Positions 28,166 through 37,759 are shown, counted from the first letter of the stretch. The stretch: DNA of 64,000 bases from Zymobacter sp047495495 (GCF_047495495.1 NZ_CP179930.1:2232001-2296000), one strand, 5' to 3'. Notes: generated by a model not told the origin, from the sequence alone. Made by a program: numbers and translations.

Positions 28166-28582
28166 AGTAAAATCCTAAGGTCTCATTGGTTTGCTATAGA
28201 ATTTTTGCGTTGGACCATCCCTGCCCCCGGCAACCCAAGGCTGCCACTCTCCCTGCCCGTTCATTCCCCCTAGCACGCCAGAATGACCGGTACGCCAAAT
28301 ACATCGACAGGTTGAAAGACCTCGATGCGGCGAACACTTATTTACAATCGAGTTACAACTTTGTGGAGGGTAGCCGATGATATTGCCCCCTCTCCTTTAT
28401 GGATAACGTATGAATAACAGATATCAGTACCGCTTCAAGTAAGCGCCACCTTATTTAGAAACAACAGTAAATCTTTGCATATCGAATATTGTCGTTATTT
28501 ACACCCCCATTAGATGCCATAAGATAATGGCACCCTACGTTATCCCGCTGTATAAAAGGCCAAGCCCTTTAAATAATTACAA

Positions 28583-28741
28583 ATGTATTTAAATGATTAC
28601 CATTCTTTACATTTGGCCTCCATAACACCCCCATACAGCACAGCACAGCACAGCACAGCACAGCACAGCACAGCACAGCACAGCACAGCACAGCACAGCA
28701 CGTATCAAGACGATATACGCAAAGCATGCCCGACCATCTAA
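28583..28741 (+). other. Short reading frame through the pentanucleotide repeat
   Basis: From ATG 28583 a frame of 52 codons runs through the repeat, encoding repeated Gln-His-Ser-Thr-Ala units, and ends at TAA 28739-28741. There is no clear ribosome binding site and the flanking residues match nothing I know. Gain or loss of one repeat unit would change the frame after the repeat. Reported as a possibility only. Confidence 0.15.
28636..28700. repeat. Pentanucleotide tandem repeat (CAGCA)13
   Basis: Thirteen perfect copies of CAGCA (TGCTG on the other strand), followed by one extra C. It lies about 470 bases upstream of the GTPase start. A perfect repeat whose unit is not a multiple of three is prone to slippage that shifts a frame or changes promoter spacing. 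Confidence 0.97.
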
Positions 28742-29146
28742 ATAAGCAGACGATTTTGATATCGCTATAATTAAATACACAGATGATATATATCAAGGTT
28801 CCTTTCATAGATGAAAGAGAGTACCGATATGCGCAGAGCCCCCTATAGCCTATATATCGCTTCTGCTAAAAATACGCCAATAAAAACGAGTAGCAACCAC
28901 TTATGCTGAACACGTGATTATTTAAACAAACAAGACAATAAATTATCACCTGGATAAATCAGATGTAATTATCAAAGGAAGGGGGAGTATGACCTCAATT
29001 TAGGTCAGAAGTATTGGACCAGACACATGGCGTGTCGCTTCCCTCTAGCAGAAGGCATACAGGGGTGGCAACGCTGCTGCCCCTCTTGCCATGTCGCTCA
29101 ACGCCGCTGACGGCATGGTGGATGAGGGGCAGCGCTGGATCAGAGC

Positions 29147-30076
29147 TTACTCTTGGGCGTAAAGGTCAGGGTCGCCCGCATGAGGACGCGTTTTGAAGCG
29201 GCGGTGCAGCCACAGATACTGTTCGGGGTGACGGCGAATGGCCTGCTCAATCACGGCGTTGATGCGTGCAGCATCAGCAACGTCATCACCGCTCGGGAAA
29301 TCCATCAGTGCAGGCAGGTATTCAAGCGTATAGGTCTGATCATCGTCATTGCGATGGAAGATCAGTGGCATCACCGGAGCACCGGTCATACGCGCAATCT
29401 TAGCCGTCAGCTTAATCGAAGCCGCTTCAATGCCGAAAAACGGCGCAAACACGCTAACGTCGCGCCCGAAATCCTGATCGGGCGAATACCATACGGCATT
29501 CCCACTCTTGATCCGCTTGACCACGCCACGCAGGTCGTGACGGTCGATCGCACGTCCGAAGATATGGCGACGCGCATGGGTCATGAACTGCTCGAACACG
29601 GGATTATCGTGCGGGCGATAGACAACGTCGGCATCGAAAAACAGCGAGTGCAATGCTCCGCCCAGATCCAACGTCGAGAAGTGAACGCCGATGATCAATG
29701 CGCCCTTGCCCTGTGCCAGCGCATCACGCATATGATCAGCTCCCTTGAACGTCACGCGACGACGCATGTGCTCGGGGTTACGGCACCAGCCGGTGGCGGT
29801 TTCTAGGATGCCGATACCATTAGCGCGGAAAATACGCTTCACCAGCGCCTGCCGCTCAAGGTGGGACAGCTCAGGAAAGCACAGGCGGATATTGGTATCG
29901 GTGATATGGCGACGACGCTTAACGAGGTGGTAGGCCAGCCAGCCAATGCTACTGCCCAGCCCAATGCGCAGCCGCCAAGGCAGCCAAGCCCCTACGCGCA
30001 TCAGCGTGATGGCCAGCCATGCCGTCCAATAGCGCGGATGGGCGTGTTCCATGAAAGAAGAAGTTCTGCGAGACAT
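29147..30076 (-). CDS. Lipid A biosynthesis acyltransferase (LpxL/HtrB family)
   Basis: A 309-residue inner-membrane acyltransferase that adds a secondary acyl chain to Kdo2-lipid IVA. A hydrophobic N-terminal anchor is followed by the conserved HxxxxD block HFSTLD near residue 130, then RPHDNPVFEQF and YSPDQDFGRDVSVFAPFFG, both typical of LpxL rather than LpxM. ATG 30076 is preferred, with GGA upstream; the open frame extends 29 codons further without family resemblance. A second paralogue lies at 49166-50098. The gene is alone on its transcript, 250 bases from alr. Confidence 0.9.
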   Translation of the reverse strand: MSRRTSSFMEHAHPRYWTAWLAITLMRVGAWLPWRLRIGLGSSIGWLAYHLVKRRRHITDTNIRLCFPELSHLERQALVKRIFRANGIGILETATGWCRNPEHMRRRVTFKGADHMRDALAQGKGALIIGVHFSTLDLGGALHSLFFDADVVYRPHDNPVFEQFMTHARRHIFGRAIDRHDLRGVVKRIKSGNAVWYSPDQDFGRDVSVFAPFFGIEAASIKLTAKIARMTGAPVMPLIFHRNDDDQTYTLEYLPALMDFPSGDDVADAARINAVIEQAIRRHPEQYLWLHRRFKTRPHAGDPDLYAQE

Positions 30077-30326
30077 GAAGATTCCAGATCGAATAACGGT
30101 ACGACACGCAAGAAGCGGCCTACGGTAGCAAAGAGGTCGCTCTCTCATTGCGGTAAATAGCATGACAATGATACTGGCACAGACCGTTTCGTGCCTGTAT
30201 TGATGATGTCGCGTGTATCACGATACGGCGATACACGCGATGGAGGATGGCCCGATCAGGCCATTTCTCCCGGCACTACCTTAGCATGGTCAGCGCAAAG
30301 GGATGATTCATGGCACCGAGATCGGA

Positions 30327-31448
30327 TCATGACCGATGATAGCGGCGCGGTACACGCGCGGATACGCCCGTCATCAGCGTATAGGAGATGGTATCGCATC
30401 CCTGTGCCACCTCGTCGACGGCCAGTACGGTGCCGTCTTCCGCCCGCCCCCACAGCACGATATCACTGTCCAACGTGGGCGCAACGATGTCCGTCAGATC
30501 AATGGTCAGCATGTCCATCGACACTCGACCAACGATGCGGGAGCGCTGCCCATCAACTAGCACCGGCGTTCCCTCTCGAGCATGGCGATCATAGCCATCA
30601 GCATAGCCACAGGCGACGATACCCACCGTCATGGCATGGGGTGCGATAAAGCCACGTCCATAACCGAGCGGTTCGCCTGCCGCGAGGCTACGGATAGCGA
30701 TCAGACGGCTCCTTAGGGTCATCACGGTCTTGAGACTGACTGACTGCACCTTCGGATCACAAGGGGCGGCGCCATATAGGATGATGCCCGGCCGGTGCCA
30801 AGCTCCCCGCGCATTGCCACGCACGGTGGCGGGCGAATTGGCCAGACAGCACGGTACCTTGTAGCCCAGCGCATTCAGGCGCTCAACGACGTCCGTCACG
30901 CAGGCGCGCTGCCGTTCATATTGCTGCTGAGCAGCCTCGTCAGCGCCATCTGCCGTCGCAAAATGGGTGATCAGGTGCAGTCCCTGCACGTGCGGACAAG
31001 CCGCTAACCGTTGCCACTGTACAACCGCCTCATCAGCAGAGAACCCCAATCGGTGCATACCCGAATCCAGCTTGAGCCACGCGTTAACCGGCTGTGTTGG
31101 GCGCGCTGCCAGTAGCGCATCCACCTGCCAAGCCTGATGCACCGCAGGCCAGTACCCCTGCTCCGCAATCAGCGGCAGCTCTGCTGCTGAAAAGAATCCC
31201 TCCAACAGCACGATAGGGTGAGTGATACCACTGTCACGCAGCGCATCGGCCTCTTCGATCATGGCAACGGCAAAGGCTGGCGCCAAATCGGCCAGCGCAT
31301 GGGCGCAGGCGGCAGCGCCGTGCCCATAGGCGTTGGCCTTCACCACAGCCAGACAGCGTCCACTGCCTGCCTGTGCCTGCGCCAGACGATAGTTATGCCG
31401 TAATGCATCTAGATCAATGTCAGCCCGCAGCGGACGGTACCTACCCAT
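30327..31448 (-). CDS. alr: Alanine racemase
   Basis: A 373-residue PLP enzyme that makes D-alanine for peptidoglycan. The PLP lysine is Lys37 in LAVVKANAYGHG, and the catalytic tyrosine lies in GYGRGF near residue 262. The C-terminal beta domain is present (GRVSMDMLTIDLTD). ATG 31448 has AAGGAG five bases upstream; the frame extends 14 codons further up but without such a site. Whether it is the biosynthetic (Alr) or catabolic (DadX) type cannot be settled from the window, since no dadA neighbour is present; that favours the biosynthetic role. Confidence 0.94.
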   Translation of the reverse strand: MGRYRPLRADIDLDALRHNYRLAQAQAGSGRCLAVVKANAYGHGAAACAHALADLAPAFAVAMIEEADALRDSGITHPIVLLEGFFSAAELPLIAEQGYWPAVHQAWQVDALLAARPTQPVNAWLKLDSGMHRLGFSADEAVVQWQRLAACPHVQGLHLITHFATADGADEAAQQQYERQRACVTDVVERLNALGYKVPCCLANSPATVRGNARGAWHRPGIILYGAAPCDPKVQSVSLKTVMTLRSRLIAIRSLAAGEPLGYGRGFIAPHAMTVGIVACGYADGYDRHAREGTPVLVDGQRSRIVGRVSMDMLTIDLTDIVAPTLDSDIVLWGRAEDGTVLAVDEVAQGCDTISYTLMTGVSARVPRRYHRS

Positions 31449-31471
31449 GATGACTCCTTGCATGACGTAAA

Positions 31472-31506
31472 CAGGCCCCGCCACCAGCAACGGTGTACGG
31501 GGCCTG
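31472..31506 (-). terminator. Hairpin between tolC-like gene and alr
   Basis: CAGGCCCCG and complement (9 bp, 17 base loop) about 56 bases after the tolC-like stop. Read on the minus strand it is followed by TTTA only, so termination strength is uncertain. It overlaps the upstream region of alr and could also lie in its leader. Confidence 0.5.
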
Positions 31507-31562
31507 CATCGAAGACAGCTTACTGCCCTATCAGGCAGCCCTTGTCCATCATACGGCGCTTA

Positions 31563-32966
31563 TCAGGAGCGCGCACCTGTTGCCGAACCGACCACACGGG
31601 TATCGACACCGTCGATATGCACGGCACGATCCGCACGCAGCCATTGGTTAATGGCAGACAGGGCATTCACGTCAAGGATGCCAGCGTACTGGCGCAGAGC
31701 CAGTACGTGCAGTACGTAGTCGTAACGCGCTTCGGCATAGCTGGCAACAGCGCTGTAGTAGGTTTCCTGCGCATTCAGCACGTCGAGAATGGTACGCGTA
31801 CCGGCTTCATAACCGTTGCGGGTCGCTTCCAGAGAAGCACGGCTAGAGACAATGGCACGCTGACGAGCACGGATGGTGTGCACATCGTTACTGCTCTGTG
31901 CGAAATAGGAATTGACCGACTGGATCGCTTCGCGCAGTGACTCTTCCGCATTGAACTGGGTCTGTTCGAGGGTATAGGTCGCCTTGCGCACAGAGGCACT
32001 GGTCGCACCACCGCTGTAGATCGGCAGTGATGCCGTCAGGCCAACGGAACCGCCTTCATCATAGCCGTGATAGGCATCGCGGTTGCTGTCGCCATACGTA
32101 TAGGAGGCACTGGCCGACAGTGTCGGCAGGTGTCCTGCACGCGCTTCCTTGACGCTTTCACGCGCAACGTCGATACCCGCACGTGCGGCCTGAACAGCCA
32201 GGTTGCCCGTCGTAGCCATGTCGACCCACGCGTCGCGGCGAGCCGGTACCGGAGCTTCGATCGGCATGGCGTCATCCAGCGCATCCAGAGACGCATACTG
32301 CTTACCGGTCAGCTGTTCGAGTGCTTCGAAGGCCACCTGCAGCGTGCTTTCCTGAGCGATGCGCTGTGCCTGAGCACTGTCGAAGGACGCTTCCGCTTCA
32401 CGCACGTCAGTAGCCGCCACGACACCAACCTTGAACTGCTGGCGCACTTGATCCAGCTGGCGTGCGTAGGCTTCTTCTTCGGCGCGGTAGGTGTCCAGTA
32501 CGTCACGCGCTTTCAATACGGTGAAGTAGGCATTGGCCACGTTGTAGAGCAAGGTCTGCTCCGTACCGGCCAACTGCAAACGCGCCTGTTCGGTGGTCCG
32601 CTTGGCTTCTTTCAACGCATACCAACTGGAGGCATCGAACAGTGATTGAGAGGCGCTAATGGATGAAGAGGTGGCGGTATAGCGTTTTTGCGCAGCGGCA
32701 CTGCTGGTCGTACTGCCCGACTGAGCATATTGACTGCTGTGATTGTCGTAACGCGTCACTCCTGCCGAGGCGTTGATCTGCGGCAGGAATGCGCTGCGTG
32801 CCGTCGCTTCGCCTTCCTGCGTGGCGTTGACCCCTGCGCGGCTGCCCAGCAGCGACGCGTTGTTTTCGAGAGCATCGCGCGCTATCGACAAAAGGTCCGT
32901 GGCATGAGCCAGTGGAGCCGTCATCGCAAGGCCCAGCGCCAGAGGCAGCATCTTGAATGTAGACAT
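31563..32966 (-). CDS. tolC: TolC-family outer membrane efflux protein
   Basis: A 467-residue protein with a signal peptide (LPLALGLAMTAPLAHA, cleavage after AHA). It has two repeated OEP halves made of long alpha-helical regions with heptad patterning, and periplasmic coiled-coil segments rich in Ala and Gln. Trimeric TolC forms the exit duct for tripartite drug efflux pumps and type I secretion. The C-terminal half carries YEAGTRTILDVLNAQETYYSA, a strongly conserved OEP block. ATG 32966 has AGGA eight bases upstream. No pump genes are adjacent, as is common for tolC. The fimbrial operon starts divergently 690 bases away. Confidence 0.92.
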   Translation of the reverse strand: MSTFKMLPLALGLAMTAPLAHATDLLSIARDALENNASLLGSRAGVNATQEGEATARSAFLPQINASAGVTRYDNHSSQYAQSGSTTSSAAAQKRYTATSSSISASQSLFDASSWYALKEAKRTTEQARLQLAGTEQTLLYNVANAYFTVLKARDVLDTYRAEEEAYARQLDQVRQQFKVGVVAATDVREAEASFDSAQAQRIAQESTLQVAFEALEQLTGKQYASLDALDDAMPIEAPVPARRDAWVDMATTGNLAVQAARAGIDVARESVKEARAGHLPTLSASASYTYGDSNRDAYHGYDEGGSVGLTASLPIYSGGATSASVRKATYTLEQTQFNAEESLREAIQSVNSYFAQSSNDVHTIRARQRAIVSSRASLEATRNGYEAGTRTILDVLNAQETYYSAVASYAEARYDYVLHVLALRQYAGILDVNALSAINQWLRADRAVHIDGVDTRVVGSATGARS

Positions 32967-33654
32967 CGAAGCCATCCTGTTTCGTGAATCGTGGCGTGAC
33001 ATGCACGCGACGCCTGTTATCTCATCACAACTGTATGGTATGGGTTCCACCTGCCGGTCACAGCGGAATCACGTATGGGCCAAGAGTATCATAACCGGCC
33101 ACGGTTAACATACAGTCACGCATGTTTGCCAGTTCATCCTACTCGCAGGTGCGGTGTAGCAAGGCCAAGAATAGCAGTAATCCTTTTGCGATAGCGCCTT
33201 TCGCCCCATATCGCCTTCTCTGGATAAAGGCCACCGTCCTCGAATATCTTCCTGTTTTCTTCGCTGTTCTTCTTCTCATTACGGCCGCCCTTCACACACC
33301 TTCACCGATCTATCGGCCCGATACTGATACTTTATGGAACTTTTCGTACGGCAATGCCCGCCGACGTAACCCCCCACCAGTACGTAACTTTCAACAAAAA
33401 ATGAACAAAAAGTGTAAAAGAAAGACACATTTCAACTTATTTCACATTGCACGCACCAACCTAGCACCTACCTTTCATGTTGTTTGAACATTCGGACGGC
33501 GAAGGAAATGCCGCCTGAGGTGGATGTTCCACCACGTGTTTTCCGGACAATCACCGAAGAAGACCGTCGGACATCCAATTCTGGCAGCGAGAGCGTCTTT
33601 CCAATACGACCAGACCCTCACTGCCACTTCCTCTGAAGACCATCAGGAGATGTC
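32967..33654. other. Divergent promoter region between tolC and the fimbrial operon
   Basis: About 690 bases. A 121-codon plus-strand frame at 33122-33487 has one hydrophobic segment but no ribosome binding site of note and no family I recognise; I do not call it. The part from 33370 to 33490 is AT-rich. A short inverted repeat (GGTGG/CCACC, 33519-33533) lies 120 bases before fimA. No invertible-element repeats or phase-variable tract was seen. Confidence 0.5.
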
Positions 33655-34233
33655 ATGATCACTCTGAACAAAAAAGCATGCGTGCTCGCTGCTGTCGTTT
33701 CTGCACTGGCTTCCGGTAGCGTCTTTGCTGCAGATGCCACGGGTACTGACCAGGGTTCTGGTCGCATTCACTTCACTGGTACGGTCATCAACGCTCCGTG
33801 CTCTATCGCACCGGGTGATGAAGACATCAACGTCAACCTGGGTCAGATCGCTAACAAAGTACTGGAAGCCGGCAACAAATACTCCCAGAACGTTAGCTAC
33901 ACCATCCACCTGCAGGACTGCTCTCTGAGCGCAGCCAGCTCCTCTACTGGCACAACCTACAAAGACGTATCCAAGGTTGCTGTTAAATTCGCAGGCGCCA
34001 CCAACGCCAACAACGCAGACCTGCTGGCCAACACTGGCGGTGCTTCTGGTGTAGGTATCCGTCTGATCGACGCCAACGGTGCCCTGCTGAAAGTGGGCGA
34101 CACCAGTGCTGACATCGGTCTGGTTAACGGCAACAACGAACTGACGTTCGCTGCCCGCGCCGAAGCTGACGGCACTACCGTTCAGGTAGGTCCGATCAAA
34201 GGTCAGGCTACTTACGCCCTGAACTATAAGTAA
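33655..34233 (+). CDS. fimA: Major type 1-like fimbrial subunit
   Basis: A 192-residue pilin with a signal peptide ending in GSVFA-AD (cleavage near residue 23). The mature protein starts with DATGTDQGSGRIHFTGTVINAPCSI, carries the usual disulfide cysteine pair (near 47 and 92), and ends in the beta-zipper QATYALNYK with penultimate tyrosine. Pilins of this family are donated through the chaperone FimC and polymerised by the usher FimD. AGGAG precedes ATG 33655 by five bases. Codon use is strongly biased (GGT, CTG, AAC), as in highly expressed genes. First gene of the fimbrial operon. Confidence 0.95.
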   Translation: MITLNKKACVLAAVVSALASGSVFAADATGTDQGSGRIHFTGTVINAPCSIAPGDEDINVNLGQIANKVLEAGNKYSQNVSYTIHLQDCSLSAASSSTGTTYKDVSKVAVKFAGATNANNADLLANTGGASGVGIRLIDANGALLKVGDTSADIGLVNGNNELTFAARAEADGTTVQVGPIKGQATYALNYK

Positions 34234-34262
34234 GACCTGCTCGACGCCTTTGCTTATGTAGA

Positions 34263-34313
34263 GAGGGCACGACAGCGCGCATGGAGGCAAGGATGTCTCC
34301 ATGCGCCACTGCG
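34263..34313 (+). promoter_or_regulatory. Stem-loop between fimA and the usher gene
   Basis: GCGCATGGAG pairs with CTCCATGCGC (34277-34306, 10 bp, loop of 10) and the stem can be lengthened with a bulge by CACG.CAG and CTGCGTG on the flanks. No T run follows. In fimbrial operons such hairpins stabilise the abundant subunit mRNA or attenuate the downstream genes; that role is inference here. Confidence 0.5.
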
Positions 34314-34348
34314 TGACATGACGATGACAACAACCTCATGGTCCTTGC

Positions 34349-36910
34349 ATGAACCACGTCCTGAACAGAAAAGTGCCTACCTTGCGCACCCGCGTGACTG
34401 CACGGAAGCTGCGTGCGGTGCTGCTATTGGCCATGGCGATTACAGGCTGCAATGCTCACTCAGCATGGGGCGTGCAGTTCAACACTGACATCATCGACAC
34501 CAAAGATCGCAGCAACGTCGATCTGTCACGCTTCGAAGTCGCGGGCTATATTCCCCCCGGCGAATACTTGCTGGAACTGTCCGTCAATGGACACTTTCTT
34601 CCCGGCCAACAACTCATCCGCTTCATCGCCCCTTCGGCCAATACATCGGCCCAAGCCTGTCTGACACCGGAAATGGTGCAGGGATTCGGGCTCAGCGATG
34701 ACGTAACGCATCGTCTCTCCACCTGGCATGACGGCCAGTGTGTCAGTTTCAATGGCGAGCCTGATGTGCGGATCAATTTCGATCAGGCACAGCAGCGCTT
34801 GTCGCTTTCATTTCCTCAGGCCTGGATGCGCTACAAGAACCAGGACTGGGTCGGCCCCGAAGCATGGGATCACGGTGTTTCAGGGCTGCTCTTCGACTAC
34901 AACATCATGGGTAGTCGCTATGACCCCGACGAAGGACAGCGCACCGACAGCATCAGCAGCTACGGCACGCTAGGGGCCAACCTCGGGGCATGGCGTCTGC
35001 GCGGCGATTATCAGTATTCCTATGCTCACTCACCCGGTTCTCCCGAAAATCACCGTTTCGATTGGAACCAGGTCTATGCCTTCCGCCCTCTTCCCTCGAT
35101 CAATGCCCGCCTGACATTGGGGCAAAGCTATCTGCGTTCCGACATCTTCGATAGCTTCCGCTTCGTCGGGGGATCATTGGTCAGCGATCAGCGCATGCTG
35201 CCGCCCACAATGCGTGGCTATGCGCCACAGGTCACAGGGGTCGCCCAGACCAACGCGCGCGTCATCATCAGTCAGCGTGGCCGCGTGCTGTACCAAACCA
35301 AGGTCACACCGGGTCCGTTCGTCATTCAGGATCTGTCTGACGTCATCAATGGACTGCTGGACGTACGTGTTGAAGAGGAAGACGGCCGCGTCAATGTCTT
35401 CCAGGTCAACGCCGCCAGCGTGCCGTTTTTGACCCGCAAAGGCACTATCCGCTACAAGGTGGCCTCAGGTAAGCCAACGCTCGGTATCGACAACGATGAG
35501 CTGTCACCGCTGTTCTATACCGGTGAGATGACCTACGGTCTGTTCAACGATACCTCTCTGTACGGCGGTACCATCCTCACCGAGAAGAACGACTATAACG
35601 CCTTGGCACTGGGTGTCGGCCAAAACCTTCACGACCTCGGGGCGATTTCATTCGATGCCACCCGTTCCGATGCCAAGCTTGAGCAGTACGACCGTAAGTC
35701 GGCCTACAGTTATCGCGTCAACTATTCCAAACGCTTCGACAGCACCAGTACCCAGATCACGTTCGCGGGCTATCGCTTCTCGGAACGCAACTTCCTGAGC
35801 ATGAGCCAGTACATCGACAAGCAGAACCATCTGCTCAATGTTCGCGACGACAAACAGACCTATACGCTGACCGCCAACCAGTACGTGCCGTGGCTCGACA
35901 TGACCGTCTACGCTTCTGCACTGCGCCGCACCTACTGGAACGATGAGAAATCGGACAGCTATACCCTCTCACTCAGCAAGACCTTCGACCTCGGCCCGTT
36001 CAAAGGCGCATCGGCCACGTTGAGTGGCAGCAAGGCCGCCTACGGCGACGACAGCGGCAACCAAGTCTATCTGTCGCTGACCCTGCCGATCTCAAACGGT
36101 CAGCAGCTGGGCTACGACATGACCCACGACAGCGACGGTGGCTACCTGCAGACCGCGTCGTATTACAACAGCGAAGATCCAGACAATACTTGGCGTATCA
36201 GCGCGGGTGGCACAGCGTCCCAGATCAACAGTGGCGAGGGCGTAGTGCGCGCCGGCTATGTGCACACCGCGTCAACAGGTCAGTTGAGCATCGACGGCAG
36301 CAACAGCCAGCATAACTACCGCTCCATGAGCGCCAACTGGTACGGCTCGATCACGGCTACGCCTCACGGTGCCGCTTTCCACCAGAGCAGTATCGGTAAC
36401 GAGCCTCGCTTGATGCTGGATACCAACGGTGTTCCGGACGTGTCCTTCAATGGCGGTAACGCACGCACCAACCGTGCCGGTATCGCGGTACTGGGCAGTA
36501 CACCGAGCTACCAGACTACCGACACGCGCGTCGACATGGGCCGCCTGCCCGATGACACCGAGGTCTACACCAGCATGCTGCAGGATACCCTCACCGAAGG
36601 GGCGATCGGTTACCGCAAGGTTCGCGCCGTTCGCGGTCAGCACTTCCTGGCTCAGGTACGTCGCGAAGATGGTTCGCTCCTGCCGCTGGGCTCTGCAGTG
36701 ACCAACCGTAAGACCGGTATGGATATGGGCATCGTCGGCGACAGCGGCATGGTCTACCTTTCAGGTATCAACGAAGGCGATCTGCTGTCGGTGTTCTGGA
36801 ACGATCGTGAACAATGCCGTATCCGCATCATCGGTACCCACATGGTCCAGGACGGCGCTGCCAGCGAAACCTGCTACGCCGTTACCGGCAACGACACAGA
36901 GCAAAAGTAA
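34349..36910 (+). CDS. fimD: Fimbrial outer membrane usher
   Basis: An 853-residue usher of the chaperone-usher pathway, of normal length. It has a signal segment, then the N-terminal periplasmic domain with VDLSRFEVAGYIPPGEYLLE, the 24-strand beta-barrel with plug (YAPQVTGVAQTNARV near 290-304), and the C-terminal domains with the late pair CRIRIIGTH and CYAVTGN. It receives chaperone-subunit complexes, catalyses donor-strand exchange and secretes the growing fibre. ATG 34349 has no strong ribosome binding site, which fits the lower expression expected of an usher relative to fimA. Confidence 0.95.
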   Translation: MNHVLNRKVPTLRTRVTARKLRAVLLLAMAITGCNAHSAWGVQFNTDIIDTKDRSNVDLSRFEVAGYIPPGEYLLELSVNGHFLPGQQLIRFIAPSANTSAQACLTPEMVQGFGLSDDVTHRLSTWHDGQCVSFNGEPDVRINFDQAQQRLSLSFPQAWMRYKNQDWVGPEAWDHGVSGLLFDYNIMGSRYDPDEGQRTDSISSYGTLGANLGAWRLRGDYQYSYAHSPGSPENHRFDWNQVYAFRPLPSINARLTLGQSYLRSDIFDSFRFVGGSLVSDQRMLPPTMRGYAPQVTGVAQTNARVIISQRGRVLYQTKVTPGPFVIQDLSDVINGLLDVRVEEEDGRVNVFQVNAASVPFLTRKGTIRYKVASGKPTLGIDNDELSPLFYTGEMTYGLFNDTSLYGGTILTEKNDYNALALGVGQNLHDLGAISFDATRSDAKLEQYDRKSAYSYRVNYSKRFDSTSTQITFAGYRFSERNFLSMSQYIDKQNHLLNVRDDKQTYTLTANQYVPWLDMTVYASALRRTYWNDEKSDSYTLSLSKTFDLGPFKGASATLSGSKAAYGDDSGNQVYLSLTLPISNGQQLGYDMTHDSDGGYLQTASYYNSEDPDNTWRISAGGTASQINSGEGVVRAGYVHTASTGQLSIDGSNSQHNYRSMSANWYGSITATPHGAAFHQSSIGNEPRLMLDTNGVPDVSFNGGNARTNRAGIAVLGSTPSYQTTDTRVDMGRLPDDTEVYTSMLQDTLTEGAIGYRKVRAVRGQHFLAQVRREDGSLLPLGSAVTNRKTGMDMGIVGDSGMVYLSGINEGDLLSVFWNDREQCRIRIIGTHMVQDGAASETCYAVTGNDTEQK

Positions 36911-36988
36911 CGCTCTCCATCCACTCGGATGCGAGAACACAGGACATGGATGAATGCCTGTTCGCAGGCATTACACAGGGAGATTCAC

Positions 36989-37750
36989 ATGACCAGGACG
37001 TCAGCACAGTCCCTGCGATGGTTAGGCGGAATGTGTGGTTTGGTGGTCGCGCAGATGATCGGCAGTGTGCAGGCGCACGCGGCGATCAACATCGACCGTA
37101 CGCGCATCATCTTCAACGGCAAAGAACATTCGTCCAGCGTCATCCTAGAAAACCAGAGCCGCCACATGCCCTATCTGGCGCAGTCATGGATCGAGAACGC
37201 ACAGGGCGTCAAGGACAACAACTACATCATGGCCTTGCCGCCGATGCAGCGCATCGAGCCGACCGAGAAAAGCCAAGTACGCTTGATGAAGATGGATACT
37301 ATCCGTCAGCTGCCCACCGACCGTGAAACGCTCTTCTACTTCAACGTGCGTGAAGTGCCGCCGAAAAGCGAGCTGGAAAACGTCATGCAGGTGGCCATTC
37401 AGAGCCGCATCAAGCTGTTCTATCGCCCAGAGGCAATCAAGCCGCGCGACGGTGATGTCTGGCAGGATCGCCTGCAGGTAGCACGCAGCGGCCAGACGCT
37501 CACGATCACCAACCCAACGCCGTACTACATCACGATCGGCTACATGGCCGGTGACGATCACAAGAACTTCGCAAAATTCGACAGTGTGATGGTCGCGCCG
37601 TTTGGGCATGAGCAGTACACCCCGCCGACCAGCTATCATGGCAATGAATACACCCTCGGTTTCATTGATGACTATGGCGGTCTCAACATGCGTGTTTATG
37701 ACTGCACGTCTTCCACGTGCACCATGCAAACTCCACACAAGGAACGGTAG
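36989..37750 (+). CDS. fimC: Periplasmic fimbrial chaperone
   Basis: A 253-residue PapD-family chaperone with a signal peptide ending in QAHA-AI near residue 32. The conserved G1 beta-strand region RTRIIFNGKEHSSSVILEN is near 35, the subunit-anchoring YFNVREVPPKSE near 112 (Arg of the anchoring pair) and LFYRPEAIKPR near 145. Chaperones of this family bind subunits by donor-strand complementation in the periplasm. ATG 36989 has AGGGAG six bases upstream; a frame extends 20 codons further up without such a site. Gap to the usher is about 80 bases. Confidence 0.94.
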   Translation: MTRTSAQSLRWLGGMCGLVVAQMIGSVQAHAAINIDRTRIIFNGKEHSSSVILENQSRHMPYLAQSWIENAQGVKDNNYIMALPPMQRIEPTEKSQVRLMKMDTIRQLPTDRETLFYFNVREVPPKSELENVMQVAIQSRIKLFYRPEAIKPRDGDVWQDRLQVARSGQTLTITNPTPYYITIGYMAGDDHKNFAKFDSVMVAPFGHEQYTPPTSYHGNEYTLGFIDDYGGLNMRVYDCTSSTCTMQTPHKER

Positions 37751-37759
37751 GACAGGCTC

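Larger units (their letters stand above)
28166..29146. other. Gene-poor AT-rich gap
   Basis: About 980 bases with no convincing gene on either strand, clearly more AT-rich than flanking genes from about 28380 to 28990. It holds the promoter of the GTPase gene at its left end and a (CAGCA)13 repeat. Short frames of 32-79 codons exist but lack ribosome binding sites or family resemblance. Could be a decayed accessory insertion. Confidence 0.55.

Noticed and set aside
28636..28700. The CAGCA array considered as a CRISPR array.
   Set aside because: Five-base units without spacers; it is a simple sequence repeat.
28569..28808. A 79-codon minus-strand frame through the (CAGCA)13 repeat, with Cys-Cys-Ala-Val-Leu repeats.
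   Set aside because: No ribosome binding site and the repeat alone produces the pattern; more likely non-coding.
28811..28909. A 32-codon plus-strand frame in the AT-rich gap.
   Set aside because: No ribosome binding site of note and no recognisable sequence; too short to support.
33122..33487. A 121-codon plus-strand frame upstream of fimA with one hydrophobic segment.
   Set aside because: No clear start site or family; composition changes within it. Treated as promoter region.
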